A stretch of 64,000 nt of DNA from Pseudomonas fluorescens (GTDB taxonomy: Bacteria; Pseudomonadota; Gammaproteobacteria; Pseudomonadales; Pseudomonadaceae): NCBI RefSeq assembly GCF_001648775.1, contig NZ_LVEJ01000005.1:78793-142792 (forward strand), read 5' to 3'. Below are positions 27,525 through 37,238 of the stretch, one piece after another. Each line of letters begins with the position of its first letter. Positions within the stretch are counted from its first letter, which is position 1. The notes beneath the pieces were generated by a model. It saw nothing but the letters and a program-made list of their open reading frames with translations. It was not told where the DNA came from and ran no database searches. Both the position numbers and the translations under genes were made by a program.

Positions 27525-27613
27525 TGTGGGAGCGAGCTTGCTCGCGAAAGCGGTGTGTCATTCAGCGCTACGTTGACAGACAAGACGCCTTCGCGAGCAA
27601 GCTCGCTCCCACA
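27525..27613. repeat. REPIN (paired inverted REP)
   Basis: TGTGGGAGCGAGCTTGCTCG...GCGG at the left and its inverted copy ending CTCGCTCCCACA at the right, about 35 bases apart. Sits between convergent genes. Confidence 0.9.
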
Positions 27614-27643
27614 GTAGTCATGTGTTGGGTTTAGGTATTGGGC

Positions 27644-28633
27644 TCAGGCAGAAATGATGCGGTTTTTGCCCTGTCGCTTGGCCTCATACATGGCCGCATC
27701 CGCGCGGGCGAACAGGCTGTCGAGGCTTTCGTCTGCCTCGGTCAGGCTGGTCAGCCCCTGGCTGACGGTGATGCCAAACGTCTGTCCGTCATGGCTGAAG
27801 CTCAAACGCTGAATCTCTTGCTGCAACCGCTCGGCCACTTGCATGGCCATGTCCGGCGCGCAGCCGGGAAACACTGCGGCAAACTCCTCCCCGCCAATCC
27901 GTCCGAACAGGTCCCCTCGACGCAACGACCCGCGCCCGCACTCGGCAATCCGTTGCAGCACGTTGTCGCCTTCCGGATGGCCGTAGGTGTCGTTGATCAT
28001 TTTGAAATCATCGATATCCAGTAGCAGAAAGGCCATTTGCGAACCTTGCACACGCGCCTCGTCAAATTCGCGGTTAGCGCATTCGAAGAAGTGTCGGCGG
28101 TTGCTGCTTTGCGTCAGCACGTCGGTGGTCGCCAAGCGATGCAGCTCGGTTTCCATCTGCTTCTTGTCGGTGATGTCCTCGGCGATGCCGACGATGATCA
28201 CCGGTTGCCCCGGTTCGTCCTGACGGTTGATGAAGCATTTGTCGCTGAGCCAGCGCACCTGGCCGTCGGCGGCGATGATCCGGTATTCGCGATCTTCCAC
28301 CGCGCCCTTGTGCAGCACTTCGGCGAGGCTGCGTTCGGCGTATTCCAGGTCATCGGGGTAAATGCTGTCGCGCCACTGGTTATAGTCGGCCAGCAACAGG
28401 CCGGCGGAGCGGCCGAAAATCCGTTCGTAGGCGGGGCTGACGTACAGCACCTGCCGGGTTTCCCAGTTGAACGCCCAGAGCACGGCGTTGACGCTGACCA
28501 GCAGCGAGCTAAACAGCTGTTCGCGTTCGCTCAGACGGGCGACTTCGCCCTGGGCGTGCATCAACGCCATGAGGGTTTGCGCGGCCTCGGGCCACTGCGG
28601 GAGGGATGAGTCTTTTTGGTTGTTATTGACCAT
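27644..28633 (-). CDS. PAS-domain diguanylate cyclase
   Basis: 329 residues from ATG 28633 (alternative GTG or TTG starts lie just upstream). The PAS/PAC sensor (about 45-160) shows YVSPAYERIFGR and GIAEDITDKKQME. The GGDEF domain (about 165-325) has an intact active site GGEEF and an intact inhibitory I-site RRGD five residues before it. It should make c-di-GMP from two GTP and be feedback-inhibited. No membrane segment is visible, so it is cytoplasmic. It converges on the HDOD gene. Confidence 0.88.
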   Translation of the reverse strand: MVNNNQKDSSLPQWPEAAQTLMALMHAQGEVARLSEREQLFSSLLVSVNAVLWAFNWETRQVLYVSPAYERIFGRSAGLLLADYNQWRDSIYPDDLEYAERSLAEVLHKGAVEDREYRIIAADGQVRWLSDKCFINRQDEPGQPVIIVGIAEDITDKKQMETELHRLATTDVLTQSSNRRHFFECANREFDEARVQGSQMAFLLLDIDDFKMINDTYGHPEGDNVLQRIAECGRGSLRRGDLFGRIGGEEFAAVFPGCAPDMAMQVAERLQQEIQRLSFSHDGQTFGITVSQGLTSLTEADESLDSLFARADAAMYEAKRQGKNRIISA

Positions 28634-28776
28634 CGGCACAGATCTCAAAGGACGTGCCGCAATTCGACAACGGCCACAGTACAGCCCGCCGGGATGGCGA
28701 AGTGTCTTTGAGATAGGCGATTTTTAGCGAAGTTCCGAAGGGTGCACCCGGGAGCCGGGTGCACCGATCAACGGTC

Positions 28777-29961
28777 TCAGACCGCCGCAGGGCGCAGCGA
28801 GTAGGTTTTCAACTGGTCAGCGAATTCACGCAGGGACTGGATGCCGCTGGCTTCTGCCTCGTGAATCCATTCCTTGATGGCGGCGAGCATGTCGTGGCCA
28901 TTTGCGCTGGTCTTGACCCAGATCTGCTGCAGGGCCAGGCGTTTTTCGTAAATTACCTTCAGCGCCTGGCTGTGCTCGAGCATGGTCTGGATGCGCAAGT
29001 GGTGACGATCTTCCAGCAGGCTGGTTTCCCGCGACAACAAACGCTTGGCGCGGTGGAACTGGTGACGCACCGAATGATCGACCTTGGCCAGTTCTTGCTT
29101 GACCAGCGGGCCGATGACCAACTTGCGGTACTGGGCCATGATCTGGAAGCGGTTGTTGAGGATCGCCATGGCGGTGTCCATGTCCAGACTGCCCTTGCCT
29201 TCGACGCGGTGGGCAATCGGCGCTACACGCTGGACCTTGGCCAGACGCAGGAAGCTGAAGACTTTGATCCACGCCCAACCGAGATCGAACTCCCACTTCT
29301 TCACCGACAGTTTTGCCGAGTTAGGGTAGGTGTGATGGTTGTTGTGCAGTTCTTCGCCGCCGATCAGGATGCCCCAAGGCACCAGATTGGTTGCCGCGTC
29401 GCGGCATTCGAAGTTGCGATAGCCAACGGCATGGCCCAGACCGTTGATCACGCCGGCAGCCCACACCGGGATCCACATCATCTGGATCGCCCAGATGGTG
29501 ATGCCGATGGTGCCGAACAGCAGCAGGTCGATGACGCCCATGATCGCCACGCCCAGCAGTGGGTAGCGGCTGTAGACGTTGCGTTCGATCCAGTCTTCGG
29601 GGCAGTTCTTGCCGTAGATGCGCAGGGTTTCCGGGTTCTGCGCCTCGGCACGGTACAGCTCGGCGCCGGTGCGCAGTACGGTGGAAAGGCCTTTGATGAC
29701 CGGGCTGTGCGGGTCATCTTCGGTTTCGCACTTGGCGTGGTGTTTGCGGTGGATGGCGGTCCACTCGCGGGTGTTCTGCGCCGTGGTCAGCCACAGCCAG
29801 AAACGGAAAAAGTGCTTCAGGCCGGCATTCAGCTCCAGCGAGCGATGGGCCGAGTAACGGTGCAGATAGACCGTGACGCCGACAATTGTCACGTGGGTCA
29901 TCAGCAGGGTGACCGCGACCAGAGACCAGGCCGACAAGCCAAGAAAACCTTCGTACCACAT
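28777..29961 (-). CDS. Acyl-CoA / fatty acid desaturase (delta-9 type)
   Basis: 394 residues with N-terminal membrane helices and the three histidine boxes of the membrane desaturase family: HRYSAHR (H-x4-H), HRKHH and HNNHH. These bind the di-iron centre that introduces a double bond into a saturated acyl chain. The long C-terminal cytoplasmic part after the third box is typical of the Pseudomonas DesA/DesB kind. It is divergent from the GGDEF/EAL gene and shares a 134-base promoter region with it. Confidence 0.85.
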   Translation of the reverse strand: MWYEGFLGLSAWSLVAVTLLMTHVTIVGVTVYLHRYSAHRSLELNAGLKHFFRFWLWLTTAQNTREWTAIHRKHHAKCETEDDPHSPVIKGLSTVLRTGAELYRAEAQNPETLRIYGKNCPEDWIERNVYSRYPLLGVAIMGVIDLLLFGTIGITIWAIQMMWIPVWAAGVINGLGHAVGYRNFECRDAATNLVPWGILIGGEELHNNHHTYPNSAKLSVKKWEFDLGWAWIKVFSFLRLAKVQRVAPIAHRVEGKGSLDMDTAMAILNNRFQIMAQYRKLVIGPLVKQELAKVDHSVRHQFHRAKRLLSRETSLLEDRHHLRIQTMLEHSQALKVIYEKRLALQQIWVKTSANGHDMLAAIKEWIHEAEASGIQSLREFADQLKTYSLRPAAV

Positions 29962-30069
29962 AGGCTATAGGGCCCTCGATAAAGATAAAAACAGCCGTTG
30001 CATTATCACCAAGCACACAGATAAAACCAGTCGCCCTTTCAGATAAGAGTCGCTGGATGTTTCTTGACC

Positions 30070-30075
30070 TATAAT
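30070..30075 (+). promoter_or_regulatory. Probable -10 element of the GGDEF/EAL gene
   Basis: A consensus TATAAT lies 20 bases before the first ATG. No good -35 hexamer is seen at 16-18 bases, so activation may be needed. Confidence 0.4.
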
Positions 30076-30095
30076 TCCAACCTTTTTGTAGGGAC

Positions 30096-32027
30096 ATGGA
30101 CAGCCGAATGCCTGCCACTTACCGCGATGCTTTGCGTGCAGCGCTGCTCTATCTCGTGCTTGCCGCTATCTGGCTGCAAGGCACTGATCATTTATTAAAC
30201 AATTTCTTCGATAACTCCGTCGATCTTGCCCGATGGCAACTGATCAACGGTTATGTGTTTGCGGCGCTCAGCGCCGGGCTGATCTTCCTGGCGCGGGCGC
30301 GTTTGTGCGAGTTCCTCGGGATCGGTGCCCGCTTGCGTGAGCGTCACGCCGATCGCGAACGCTTGCGCCAGGCGGCGGCCGTGTTCGATTGCACCCGCGA
30401 GGGCGTGTTGGTGACCAACCGTGATGGATTGATCGTGCACGTCAACCGCGCGTTCATGGCAATCACCGGCTATCAGCGCGAAGAAGTCCTCGGCCAGCAG
30501 CCGAGCCTGTTCAAGTCCGGCCACCATCCGCCGGGTTTCTACCAGTCGATGTTCGCCACGCTGCAATCGCAGGGTGAATGGAGCGGCGAGATCTGGAACC
30601 GGCGCAAAAGCGGCGAGATTTATCCACAGTGGCAGACCATCCGGGTCATTCACGATGATCAGGGCCGCCTCAGCCATTACGTCGCGGTGTTTTCCGATAT
30701 CAGCGCGATCAAGGACTCCGAGCATGAGCTGAAACATCTTGCGCACCACGATCCGCTGACCGACCTGCCCAATCGCCTGCTGTTCAGTGACCGCGCCGAG
30801 CAGGCGCTGGCGTCGGCGCAGATCCACAAGCGTGGCTGTGCCTTGCTGATGCTTGATCTCGATCACTTCAAAATGATCAACGACAGCCTCGGCCATAACA
30901 TCGGTGACCGCTTGCTCAAAGCCGTTGCGGCGCGGTTACAGGAACTGTTCGGACCTGTGATTACCCTGGCGCGGCTTGGCGGCGATGAGTTCGCCGTGCT
31001 CGCAGAAAGCTGTCCACAGCCAGGGCAGGCGGCGGCACTGGCCCAGCGCATCCTCGACGCGCTCAAGGAGCCGTTCTGCATCGATGGCCACGAATTGTTC
31101 ATTAACGCGAGTATCGGCATCAGCCTGTTCCCCAGCGATGCGTTGAGCGCCGATCAACTGTTGCGCAACGCCGATGCGGCGCTGTTCAAGGCCAAGAGCA
31201 GCGGCCGCAACGGTTACGCCTTGTACACCGAAGAACTCACCGCCCACGCTCAGCAACGGGTCGAAATCGCTTTCGAACTGCGCCGCGCGCTGGAACAGCA
31301 AGAACTGCGGGTTTACTACCAGCCGGTGCATGAGTTGAAAACCAGTCGCCTGATCGGCGTCGAAGCGTTGGTGCGCTGGCAGCATCCGCAACGCGGTCTG
31401 GTCTCGCCTGCGGAGTTCATCCCGATTGCCGAACGCACCGGTTTGATTGCTGAAATCGACGCCTGGGTCATGCAGCAAGCGTGTCGGCAGATGTGCCAAT
31501 GGCAGCAGGCCGGAGTGGTGCTGTCGTTTGTCGCGGTGAATGTCTCGTCGCGCCTGTTTGCCCGCCGTGAGTTGTATCAGCAGGTGGCGCAGGTGCTGCA
31601 CGACACCGGGCTGGATCCGGCGTATCTGGAGCTGGAAGTGACGGAAAGCGCGGTGATGGATGATCCGGAAGTGGCGCTGGAGCAGATGCACCGGTTGCGT
31701 GAGTTGGGCATTCGTCTGGCCATCGATGATTTTGGCACTGGCTATTCATCGTTGTTACGACTCAAGCGCTTGCCGGTGCAAAAGCTCAAGATCGATCAGG
31801 GTTTCGTTGCCGGGCTGCCGTGGGATGAGGATGACGCGGCGATTGTCCGGGTGATTATCGCGCTGGCGCGCAGCATGGGCATGCAAGTCCATGCCGAGGG
31901 TATCGAACAGGTTGAGCAGGCGGCGTTTTTGCTGGGGCAGGAGTGTGATTTGGGGCAGGGCTACTGGTTTGGGCGGCCGAGTCCTGCGGCGGATATCGAT
32001 TGGGCGCGTGCGCCCTTTATCGGCTGA
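30096..32027 (+). CDS. Membrane PAS-GGDEF-EAL c-di-GMP enzyme
   Basis: 643 residues. Two N-terminal membrane helices (about 10-30 and 45-65), a PAS domain (about 95-210), a GGDEF domain with intact GGDEF (LARLGGDEFAVL), and an EAL domain with intact EAL (GVEALVRWQHP) plus DDFGTGYSSL and the catalytic-base region KIDQGF. Both synthesis and breakdown of c-di-GMP are possible. The start is ambiguous: AGGG is only two bases from ATG 30096 and fourteen from ATG 30108, which begins MPATYRDALRA. With the PAS cyclase at 27.6 kb it is one of two c-di-GMP proteins near the PNAG operon. Confidence 0.88.
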   Translation: MDSRMPATYRDALRAALLYLVLAAIWLQGTDHLLNNFFDNSVDLARWQLINGYVFAALSAGLIFLARARLCEFLGIGARLRERHADRERLRQAAAVFDCTREGVLVTNRDGLIVHVNRAFMAITGYQREEVLGQQPSLFKSGHHPPGFYQSMFATLQSQGEWSGEIWNRRKSGEIYPQWQTIRVIHDDQGRLSHYVAVFSDISAIKDSEHELKHLAHHDPLTDLPNRLLFSDRAEQALASAQIHKRGCALLMLDLDHFKMINDSLGHNIGDRLLKAVAARLQELFGPVITLARLGGDEFAVLAESCPQPGQAAALAQRILDALKEPFCIDGHELFINASIGISLFPSDALSADQLLRNADAALFKAKSSGRNGYALYTEELTAHAQQRVEIAFELRRALEQQELRVYYQPVHELKTSRLIGVEALVRWQHPQRGLVSPAEFIPIAERTGLIAEIDAWVMQQACRQMCQWQQAGVVLSFVAVNVSSRLFARRELYQQVAQVLHDTGLDPAYLELEVTESAVMDDPEVALEQMHRLRELGIRLAIDDFGTGYSSLLRLKRLPVQKLKIDQGFVAGLPWDEDDAAIVRVIIALARSMGMQVHAEGIEQVEQAAFLLGQECDLGQGYWFGRPSPAADIDWARAPFIG

Positions 32028-32036
32028 ACCCGAATC

Positions 32037-32131
32037 TGTGGCGAGGGAGCTTGCTCGCGCTCGAGTGCGAAGCGCTCGCAGTTTTCTTGGGCCCGCTGCG
32101 CAGTCCAGCGGGAGCGAGCTCCCTCGCCACA
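32037..32131. repeat. REPIN variant
   Basis: TGTGGCGAGGGAGCTTGCTC at the left and the inverted GGGAGCGAGCTCCCTCGCCACA (split around the centre) at the right. It belongs to a different REP sub-type from the TGTGGGAGCGAG copies. Confidence 0.8.
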
Positions 32132-32211
32132 GGGGGTTGTGGTGTTCTTATGAGCCGCGAACAGCGCGCAAACCCTTGCCCGGCCACATAATGTTTTCTA
32201 GTTATATAAAC

Positions 32212-32256
32212 ATTCTTAAATAGTCTTTTTAAGAATATCCGTGCCTCTCTTATATT
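32212..32256 (+). promoter_or_regulatory. Inverted repeat and promoter upstream of the sulfate-uptake genes
   Basis: Perfect 9-7-9 inverted repeat ATTCTTAAA (32212-32220) / TTTAAGAAT (32228-32236), directly before a -10-like TATATT (32251-32256). The right arm occupies the -35 position, as expected for an activator-dependent promoter. CysB is the natural candidate in Pseudomonas sulfate genes, but this is inference. Confidence 0.5.
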
Positions 32257-32318
32257 GCTCCCACGCCGAACGCAGTGCCGCCCACTGTCAGGCAAATCCC
32301 ATTCAAAGGAGCAGCACC

Positions 32319-32501
32319 ATGAGCGCATCCCTTCGCAGCGTTGACGGTCAGGACGAAAGCACCATCTTGCGTGAAATCCAGAGCGCCCTGCGCGATCTGC
32401 GTTTCGGCGCGGTGGAGATCACTGTGCATAACGCGCAAGTCGTGCAGATCGAACGCAAAGAGAAATTCCGTTTGCAGCAACCCGGTAAGCAACCGGGCTG
32501 A
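32319..32501 (+). CDS. YezD-like (DUF2292) small protein
   Basis: 60 residues from ATG 32319 with AAGGAG upstream. The core [38 protein letters not shown] (read in parts) fits the DUF2292/YezD family, small proteins often encoded beside sulfate or sulfur transport genes. Function unknown. It precedes sbp and is separated from it by a REP hairpin that starts at its stop codon. Confidence 0.7.
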   Translation: MSASLRSVDGQDESTILREIQSALRDLRFGAVEITVHNAQVVQIERKEKFRLQQPGKQPG

Positions 32502-32568
32502 AAGATCGCCGCCTGCGCCAGTTCCTGCGGGGAGATTGATGCAGGAGCTGCCGCAGGCGGCGATCTTT
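32501..32568. repeat. Inverted REP pair of the GATCGCC type
   Basis: 17-bp perfect arms, AAAGATCGCCGCCTGCG (32501-32517) and its reverse complement (32552-32568), within an almost fully palindromic 68 bases. It lies inside the yezD-sbp operon and may weaken read-through or stabilise mRNA ends. Confidence 0.8.
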
Positions 32569-32637
32569 GAACCGACACACCCGATTTGCGCAATACATAA
32601 GAAAAAGCCACCACCAAGAATTCCAGGAGCTTTCACC

Positions 32638-33651
32638 ATGTCGTCGATTCGCCGTTACGCTTTGGCCGCCCTGGCCAGCGCTGTGTTTGCCGGTTCCGCG
32701 GTTGCCAAGGATTACGAGTTGCTCAACGTGTCGTATGACCCGACGCGCGAGCTGTATCAGGACTACAACGCTGAATTCATCAAGTTCTGGCAGAAAGATC
32801 ACGCCGGCGACACCGTGAAAATTCAGCAATCCCATGGTGGTTCGGGTAAACAGGGCCGCGCGGTCATCGACGGTCTGCGCGCTGACGTCGTGACTCTGGC
32901 CCTGGCTGGTGACATCGACGAAATCGCCAAACTCGGCAAGACCCTGCCCGCCGACTGGCAGAAGCGTCTGCCGGAAGCGAGCACGCCGTACACCTCGACC
33001 ATTGTGTTCCTGGTGCGCAAGGGCAACCCGAAAGGCATCAAGGACTGGGGCGATCTGGTCAAGAACGACGTCTCGGTGATCACCCCGAACCCGAAAACCT
33101 CCGGTGGCGCGCGCTGGAACTTCCTCGCCGCATGGGCCTACGGCCTGAAAGCCAACGGCGGTGACGAAGCCAAAGCCAAAGAATACGTACAGACCCTGTT
33201 CAAGCACGTGCCGATTCTCGACACCGGTGCACGCGGTTCGACCATCACCTTCGTCAACAACGGTCAGGGTGACGTGTTGCTGGCCTGGGAAAACGAAGCG
33301 TTCCTGGCGCTGAAAGAAGATGGCGGCGCCGACAAGTTCGACATCGTTGTGCCTTCGCTGTCGATCCTCGCCGAGCCGCCAGTGGCCGTGGTCGACAAGA
33401 ACGCCGAGAAGAAGGGCAACGAGCAGATCGCCGAAGCCTACCTGAAGCACCTGTACAGCCCGGCCGGTCAGGAAATTGCTGCGAAGAACTTCTACCGTCC
33501 GCGTGACAAGGACGTGGCCGCGAAGTACGCCCAGCAGTTCCCGAAACTGGACCTGGTGACCATCGACAAGGACTTCGGCGGCTGGAAAACCGCGCAGCCG
33601 AAATTCTTCAATGACGGTGGCGTGTTCGACCAGATTTATCAGGCGCAGTAA
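32638..33651 (+). CDS. sbp: Sulfate-binding periplasmic protein
   Basis: 337 residues. Signal peptide ends at [13 protein letters not shown] (about residue 22). The mature sequence has the sulfate/thiosulfate-binding family signatures [22 protein letters not shown] and [13 protein letters not shown], and ends with [22 protein letters not shown]. It delivers sulfate to CysTWA. The ATG at 32638 has CAGGAG eight bases upstream. A REPIN separates it from cysT, so expression of the binding protein and the membrane parts may differ. Confidence 0.93.
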   Translation: MSSIRRYALAALASAVFAGSAVAKDYELLNVSYDPTRELYQDYNAEFIKFWQKDHAGDTVKIQQSHGGSGKQGRAVIDGLRADVVTLALAGDIDEIAKLGKTLPADWQKRLPEASTPYTSTIVFLVRKGNPKGIKDWGDLVKNDVSVITPNPKTSGGARWNFLAAWAYGLKANGGDEAKAKEYVQTLFKHVPILDTGARGSTITFVNNGQGDVLLAWENEAFLALKEDGGADKFDIVVPSLSILAEPPVAVVDKNAEKKGNEQIAEAYLKHLYSPAGQEIAAKNFYRPRDKDVAAKYAQQFPKLDLVTIDKDFGGWKTAQPKFFNDGGVFDQIYQAQ

Positions 33652-33695
33652 TCTGACTTCAGCCACACATCAAGCCTGAAGCCAGGCGCGGAAAA

Positions 33696-33784
33696 TGTGG
33701 GAGCGAGCTTGCTCGCGAAAGCGGAGTGTCAGACGACGTAGAGTTGACTGATACTCCCTCTTCGCGAGCAAGCTTGCTCCCACA
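33696..33784. repeat. REPIN (paired inverted REP)
   Basis: TGTGGGAGCGAGCTTGCTCG start and inverted copy ending CTTGCTCCCACA, between sbp and cysT. Confidence 0.9.
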
Positions 33785-33824
33785 TTGGTGCGTTCAGCGG
33801 AATGCTTTTTAACCAAGGACTTTT

Positions 33825-34643
33825 ATGTCGCGTCGTATCTCCCCCGTCATACCCGGCTTCGGGCTGACGCTGGGTTACACCTTGGTGTACCTCAGCCTGA
33901 TTGTGCTTATCCCGCTGGCGGCAATGTTCGTCCACGCCGCTCAACTCACCTGGGATCAGTTCTGGGCGATCATCTCCGCACCGCGCGTGCTGGCGGCGTT
34001 GAAGCTGAGCTTCGGCACCGCGCTGTGCGCCGCGATCATCAACGGCATCATCGGCACGCTGCTGGCCTGGGTGCTGGTGCGCTACACCTTCCCGGGGCGC
34101 AAGGTGATCGACGCGATGATCGATCTGCCATTCGCGCTGCCGACCGCCGTGGCCGGTATCGCGCTGACCGCGCTGTACGCGCCAGCCGGTCTGGTCGGGC
34201 AATTCGCCGCTGACCTCGGTTTCAAAATCGCTTATACCCCGCTCGGTATCACCCTGGCGCTGACCTTCGTCACGCTGCCGTTCGTGGTGCGCACGGTGCA
34301 ACCGGTACTGGCCGACATTCCCCGTGAAGTCGAAGAAGCCGCCGCGTGCCTCGGCGCGAAGCCGTTGCAGGTGTTCCGCCACATTCTGGTCCCCGCGCTG
34401 CTGCCCGCGTGGCTGACCGGTTTTGCTCTCGCGTTCGCGCGGGGCGTTGGCGAGTACGGTTCGGTGATTTTCATCGCCGGCAACATGCCGATGAAAACCG
34501 AGATCCTGCCGCTGCTGATCATGGTCAAGCTCGACCAATACGATTACACCGGCGCTACCGCCATCGGCGTGCTGATGCTGGTGGTTTCCTTCGTCCTGTT
34601 GCTGCTGATCAACTTGCTGCAGCGGCGCATCGAAACCCCATAA
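33825..34643 (+). CDS. cysT: Sulfate/thiosulfate ABC transporter permease CysT (CysU)
   Basis: 272 residues with six predicted membrane helices. The ABC permease EAA loop is visible as EVEEAAACLGAKPLQVFRHILVPALLP. Forms the inner-membrane channel with CysW. ATG 33825 with AAGGAC upstream. Twelve bases separate it from cysW. Confidence 0.92.
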   Translation: MSRRISPVIPGFGLTLGYTLVYLSLIVLIPLAAMFVHAAQLTWDQFWAIISAPRVLAALKLSFGTALCAAIINGIIGTLLAWVLVRYTFPGRKVIDAMIDLPFALPTAVAGIALTALYAPAGLVGQFAADLGFKIAYTPLGITLALTFVTLPFVVRTVQPVLADIPREVEEAAACLGAKPLQVFRHILVPALLPAWLTGFALAFARGVGEYGSVIFIAGNMPMKTEILPLLIMVKLDQYDYTGATAIGVLMLVVSFVLLLLINLLQRRIETP

Positions 34644-34655
34644 GGAGGCGCGAAC

Positions 34656-35528
34656 ATGTCCCAATCGTCTATTGCGGCCGCCTCTTCGGCCAATGCTGCA
34701 CGCCGTGGCAGTGCCACTTCGCGCAGAGTCCTGATCGGCCTTGGCTGGCTGGTTTTTTTCCTGTTTTTGCTGCTGCCGTTGTTCATCGTCGTATCGCAGG
34801 GTTTGAAGAATGGCCTCGGTGCATTCTTCACCGCGATTTTTGAACCGGATGCACTGTCGGCACTGAAACTCACCGTGTTCGCCGTATTGATTTCGGTGCC
34901 GCTGAACCTGGTGTTCGGCGTCAGTGCCGCCTGGTGCGTGAGCAAATATTCGTTCCGCGGCAAGAGCATGCTGGTGACGCTGATCGACCTGCCGTTCTCG
35001 GTGTCGCCGGTGATCGCCGGTCTGGTCTACGTGCTGATGTTTGGTGCGCAGGGCCTGTTCGGGCCGTGGCTGCAGGATCACGACATCCAGATCGTCTTCG
35101 CCTTGCCGGGCATCGTGCTGGCGACGATCTTCGTCACCGTGCCGTTCGTGGCCCGTGAGCTGATCCCGTTGATGCAGGAACAAGGCACGCAGGAAGAAGA
35201 AGCCGCGCGCCTGCTCGGCGCCAATGGCTGGCAGATGTTCTGGCACGTCACCGTGCCGAACATCAAGTGGGGCCTGATCTATGGCGTGGTGCTGTGTACC
35301 GCGCGGGCCATGGGTGAATTCGGTGCGGTGTCGGTGGTCTCCGGGCACATTCGCGGGGTGACCAACACCTTGCCGCTGCACGTCGAGATCCTCTACAACG
35401 AATACAACCACGTGGCCGCGTTCGCCGTGGCGAGCCTGTTGCTGATCCTGGCGCTCTTCATCCTGCTGGCCAAGCAGTGGAGCGAAAACCGTATCAACCG
35501 CCTGCGCGCCAGCGCCGCGGAGGAATAA
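34656..35528 (+). CDS. cysW: Sulfate/thiosulfate ABC transporter permease CysW
   Basis: 290 residues, six membrane helices, EAA loop [25 protein letters not shown]. The CysW-typical segment [16 protein letters not shown] is present. Strong ribosome site AAGGAGG ten bases before ATG. It overlaps nothing; cysA follows three bases later. Confidence 0.92.
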   Translation: MSQSSIAAASSANAARRGSATSRRVLIGLGWLVFFLFLLLPLFIVVSQGLKNGLGAFFTAIFEPDALSALKLTVFAVLISVPLNLVFGVSAAWCVSKYSFRGKSMLVTLIDLPFSVSPVIAGLVYVLMFGAQGLFGPWLQDHDIQIVFALPGIVLATIFVTVPFVARELIPLMQEQGTQEEEAARLLGANGWQMFWHVTVPNIKWGLIYGVVLCTARAMGEFGAVSVVSGHIRGVTNTLPLHVEILYNEYNHVAAFAVASLLLILALFILLAKQWSENRINRLRASAAEE

Positions 35529-35531
35529 TTC

Positions 35532-36521
35532 ATGTCGATCGAAGTGCGTAACGTCAGCAAGAACTTCAACGCGTTCAAGGCGCTGGACAACATCAGCCTG
35601 GACATTCACAGCGGTGAACTGGTCGCGCTGCTCGGCCCGTCGGGCTGCGGCAAAACCACGCTGCTGCGGATTATCGCCGGTCTGGAAACCCCGGATCAGG
35701 GCAACATCGTCTTCCACGGTGAAGATGTCTCTGGCCACGACGTGCGTGATCGCAACGTCGGTTTCGTGTTCCAGCACTACGCCTTGTTCCGCCACATGAC
35801 CGTGTTCGACAACGTCGCCTTCGGCCTGCGCATGAAGCCGAAAAACCAGCGCCCGAGCGAAAGCCAGATCGCGGTCAAGGTTCACGAGCTGCTGAACATG
35901 GTGCAGCTGGACTGGCTGTCGGATCGTTATCCGGAGCAGTTGTCCGGTGGTCAGCGCCAGCGCATCGCTTTGGCCCGCGCCTTGGCGGTGGAGCCGAAAG
36001 TGTTGCTGCTGGATGAGCCGTTCGGCGCGCTCGACGCCAAGGTGCGTAAAGAACTGCGCCGCTGGCTGGCGCGGTTGCACGAAGACATCAACCTGACCTC
36101 GGTGTTCGTGACCCACGACCAGGAAGAAGCGATGGAAGTCGCCGACCGCATCGTGGTGATGAACAAGGGCGTGATCGAGCAGATCGGCTCACCGGGCGAC
36201 GTCTACGAAAACCCGGCCAGCGATTTCGTCTATCACTTCCTCGGCGATTCGAACCGCTTGCTGTTGAGCGACGACAATCACGTGCTGTTCCGCCCGCATG
36301 AAGTGTCGTTGTCCAGGCATGAGCTGGAGGATCACCACGCGGCAGAGGTGCGTGATATCCGGCCGTTGGGCGCGACTACGCGGGTGACGTTGAAGGTGGA
36401 AGGGCAGACTGATCTGATCGAGGCCGAAGTGGTAAAAGATCACGACAGCCTGATCGGTTTGGCCAAGGGTGAAACCCTGTTCTTCAAACCGAAGGTCTGG
36501 CAGAAAATCGCCAGCCTTTAA
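35532..36521 (+). CDS. cysA: Sulfate/thiosulfate ABC transporter ATPase CysA
   Basis: 329 residues. ATPase motifs: Walker [10 protein letters not shown] (about 35-43), signature LSGGQRQR, Walker [13 protein letters not shown], switch His in [12 protein letters not shown]-terminal regulatory TOBE-like domain (about 240-325) is present. It powers sulfate import with CysT/CysW. Last gene of the set; REP elements follow. Confidence 0.94.
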   Translation: MSIEVRNVSKNFNAFKALDNISLDIHSGELVALLGPSGCGKTTLLRIIAGLETPDQGNIVFHGEDVSGHDVRDRNVGFVFQHYALFRHMTVFDNVAFGLRMKPKNQRPSESQIAVKVHELLNMVQLDWLSDRYPEQLSGGQRQRIALARALAVEPKVLLLDEPFGALDAKVRKELRRWLARLHEDINLTSVFVTHDQEEAMEVADRIVVMNKGVIEQIGSPGDVYENPASDFVYHFLGDSNRLLLSDDNHVLFRPHEVSLSRHELEDHHAAEVRDIRPLGATTRVTLKVEGQTDLIEAEVVKDHDSLIGLAKGETLFFKPKVWQKIASL

Positions 36522-36531
36522 GATCAAAAGC

Positions 36532-36630
36532 TTCGCGAGCAAGCTCGCTCCCACAGGGATTTTGGTTGTTCACAAATTTTGTGTTCAACACCCATCCACT
36601 GTGGGAGCGAGCCTGCTCGCGAATGCGGTC
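36532..36630. repeat. Two inverted REP units
   Basis: CTTCGCGAGCAAGCTCGCTCCCACA unit at 36532-36556 (read as two halves) and TGTGGGAGCGAGCCTGCTCG unit at 36601-36630, arms facing outward. The second touches the end of the Mpo1-like gene. Confidence 0.85.
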
Positions 36631-37154
36631 TAGACAGCCGCACGATTCGGATTGACCCGCACCACCCCCGCCCGCGCCTCGATCTGCTCTTTCAGCTCGT
36701 GCCGCATCCCGAGCATGAACGCCAGCTCGGCCACCACAAACAACGGCCCGACAATCAGCCCGCTGACGTCATCGACAAACGCCGGCTTACGCCCTTCATA
36801 GTGATGCCCGACAAACTGGATCACCCAGCCAACGACAAACATCGCCAGCCCGCTGCTCAGCCAGACCATCGTGCTCTGCTGCGCCAATACATGCCCGGCC
36901 CAGACTGACAGCCCCATCAGCACCGTCATCAAAACCCCGAGCTTCACTTCCAGACGCAGGTAAAACCACGCCGAGGCCAGCGCCAACACAACCGCTGGCG
37001 ATATCCACAACCCGCCCAGCGTCCATTCCGGCCGCGACAACAAAACCGCCACAGCCACCACAATCAGCGGAATGCCGATAAAGTGGCTGGCGATGTTGCG
37101 CGGATCACGGTGGTAGGCGGCGTATTGACTGAGGTGGTCGACGAGGCTTTTCAT
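36630..37154 (-). CDS. Mpo1/DUF962-family membrane protein
   Basis: 174 residues beginning MKSLVDHLSQYAAYHRDPRN, with GGAGGA before ATG 37154 (revised from an upstream in-frame start). Four membrane helices. The family landmarks are the early YHRDPRNIASHFIGIP and the later QFVGHHYEGRKPA histidine motif. Yeast Mpo1 is an iron-dependent dioxygenase in 2-hydroxy fatty acid breakdown; bacterial members share the histidines, but the substrate here is not known. Confidence 0.75.
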   Translation of the reverse strand: MKSLVDHLSQYAAYHRDPRNIASHFIGIPLIVVAVAVLLSRPEWTLGGLWISPAVVLALASAWFYLRLEVKLGVLMTVLMGLSVWAGHVLAQQSTMVWLSSGLAMFVVGWVIQFVGHHYEGRKPAFVDDVSGLIVGPLFVVAELAFMLGMRHELKEQIEARAGVVRVNPNRAAV

Positions 37155-37238
37155 TGTTGTTCCTCCAGTAGGGTTGATCGCATCATCCCTCGGGATCAGG
37201 GTTCGCTCTGTCAGGCAGGCGACAATCCAGGAGTGTTT

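Noticed and set aside
28646..28648. TTG start for the PAS diguanylate cyclase
   Set aside because: The ATG at 28633 gives a normal protein without loss of domains. The TTG has no better ribosome site.
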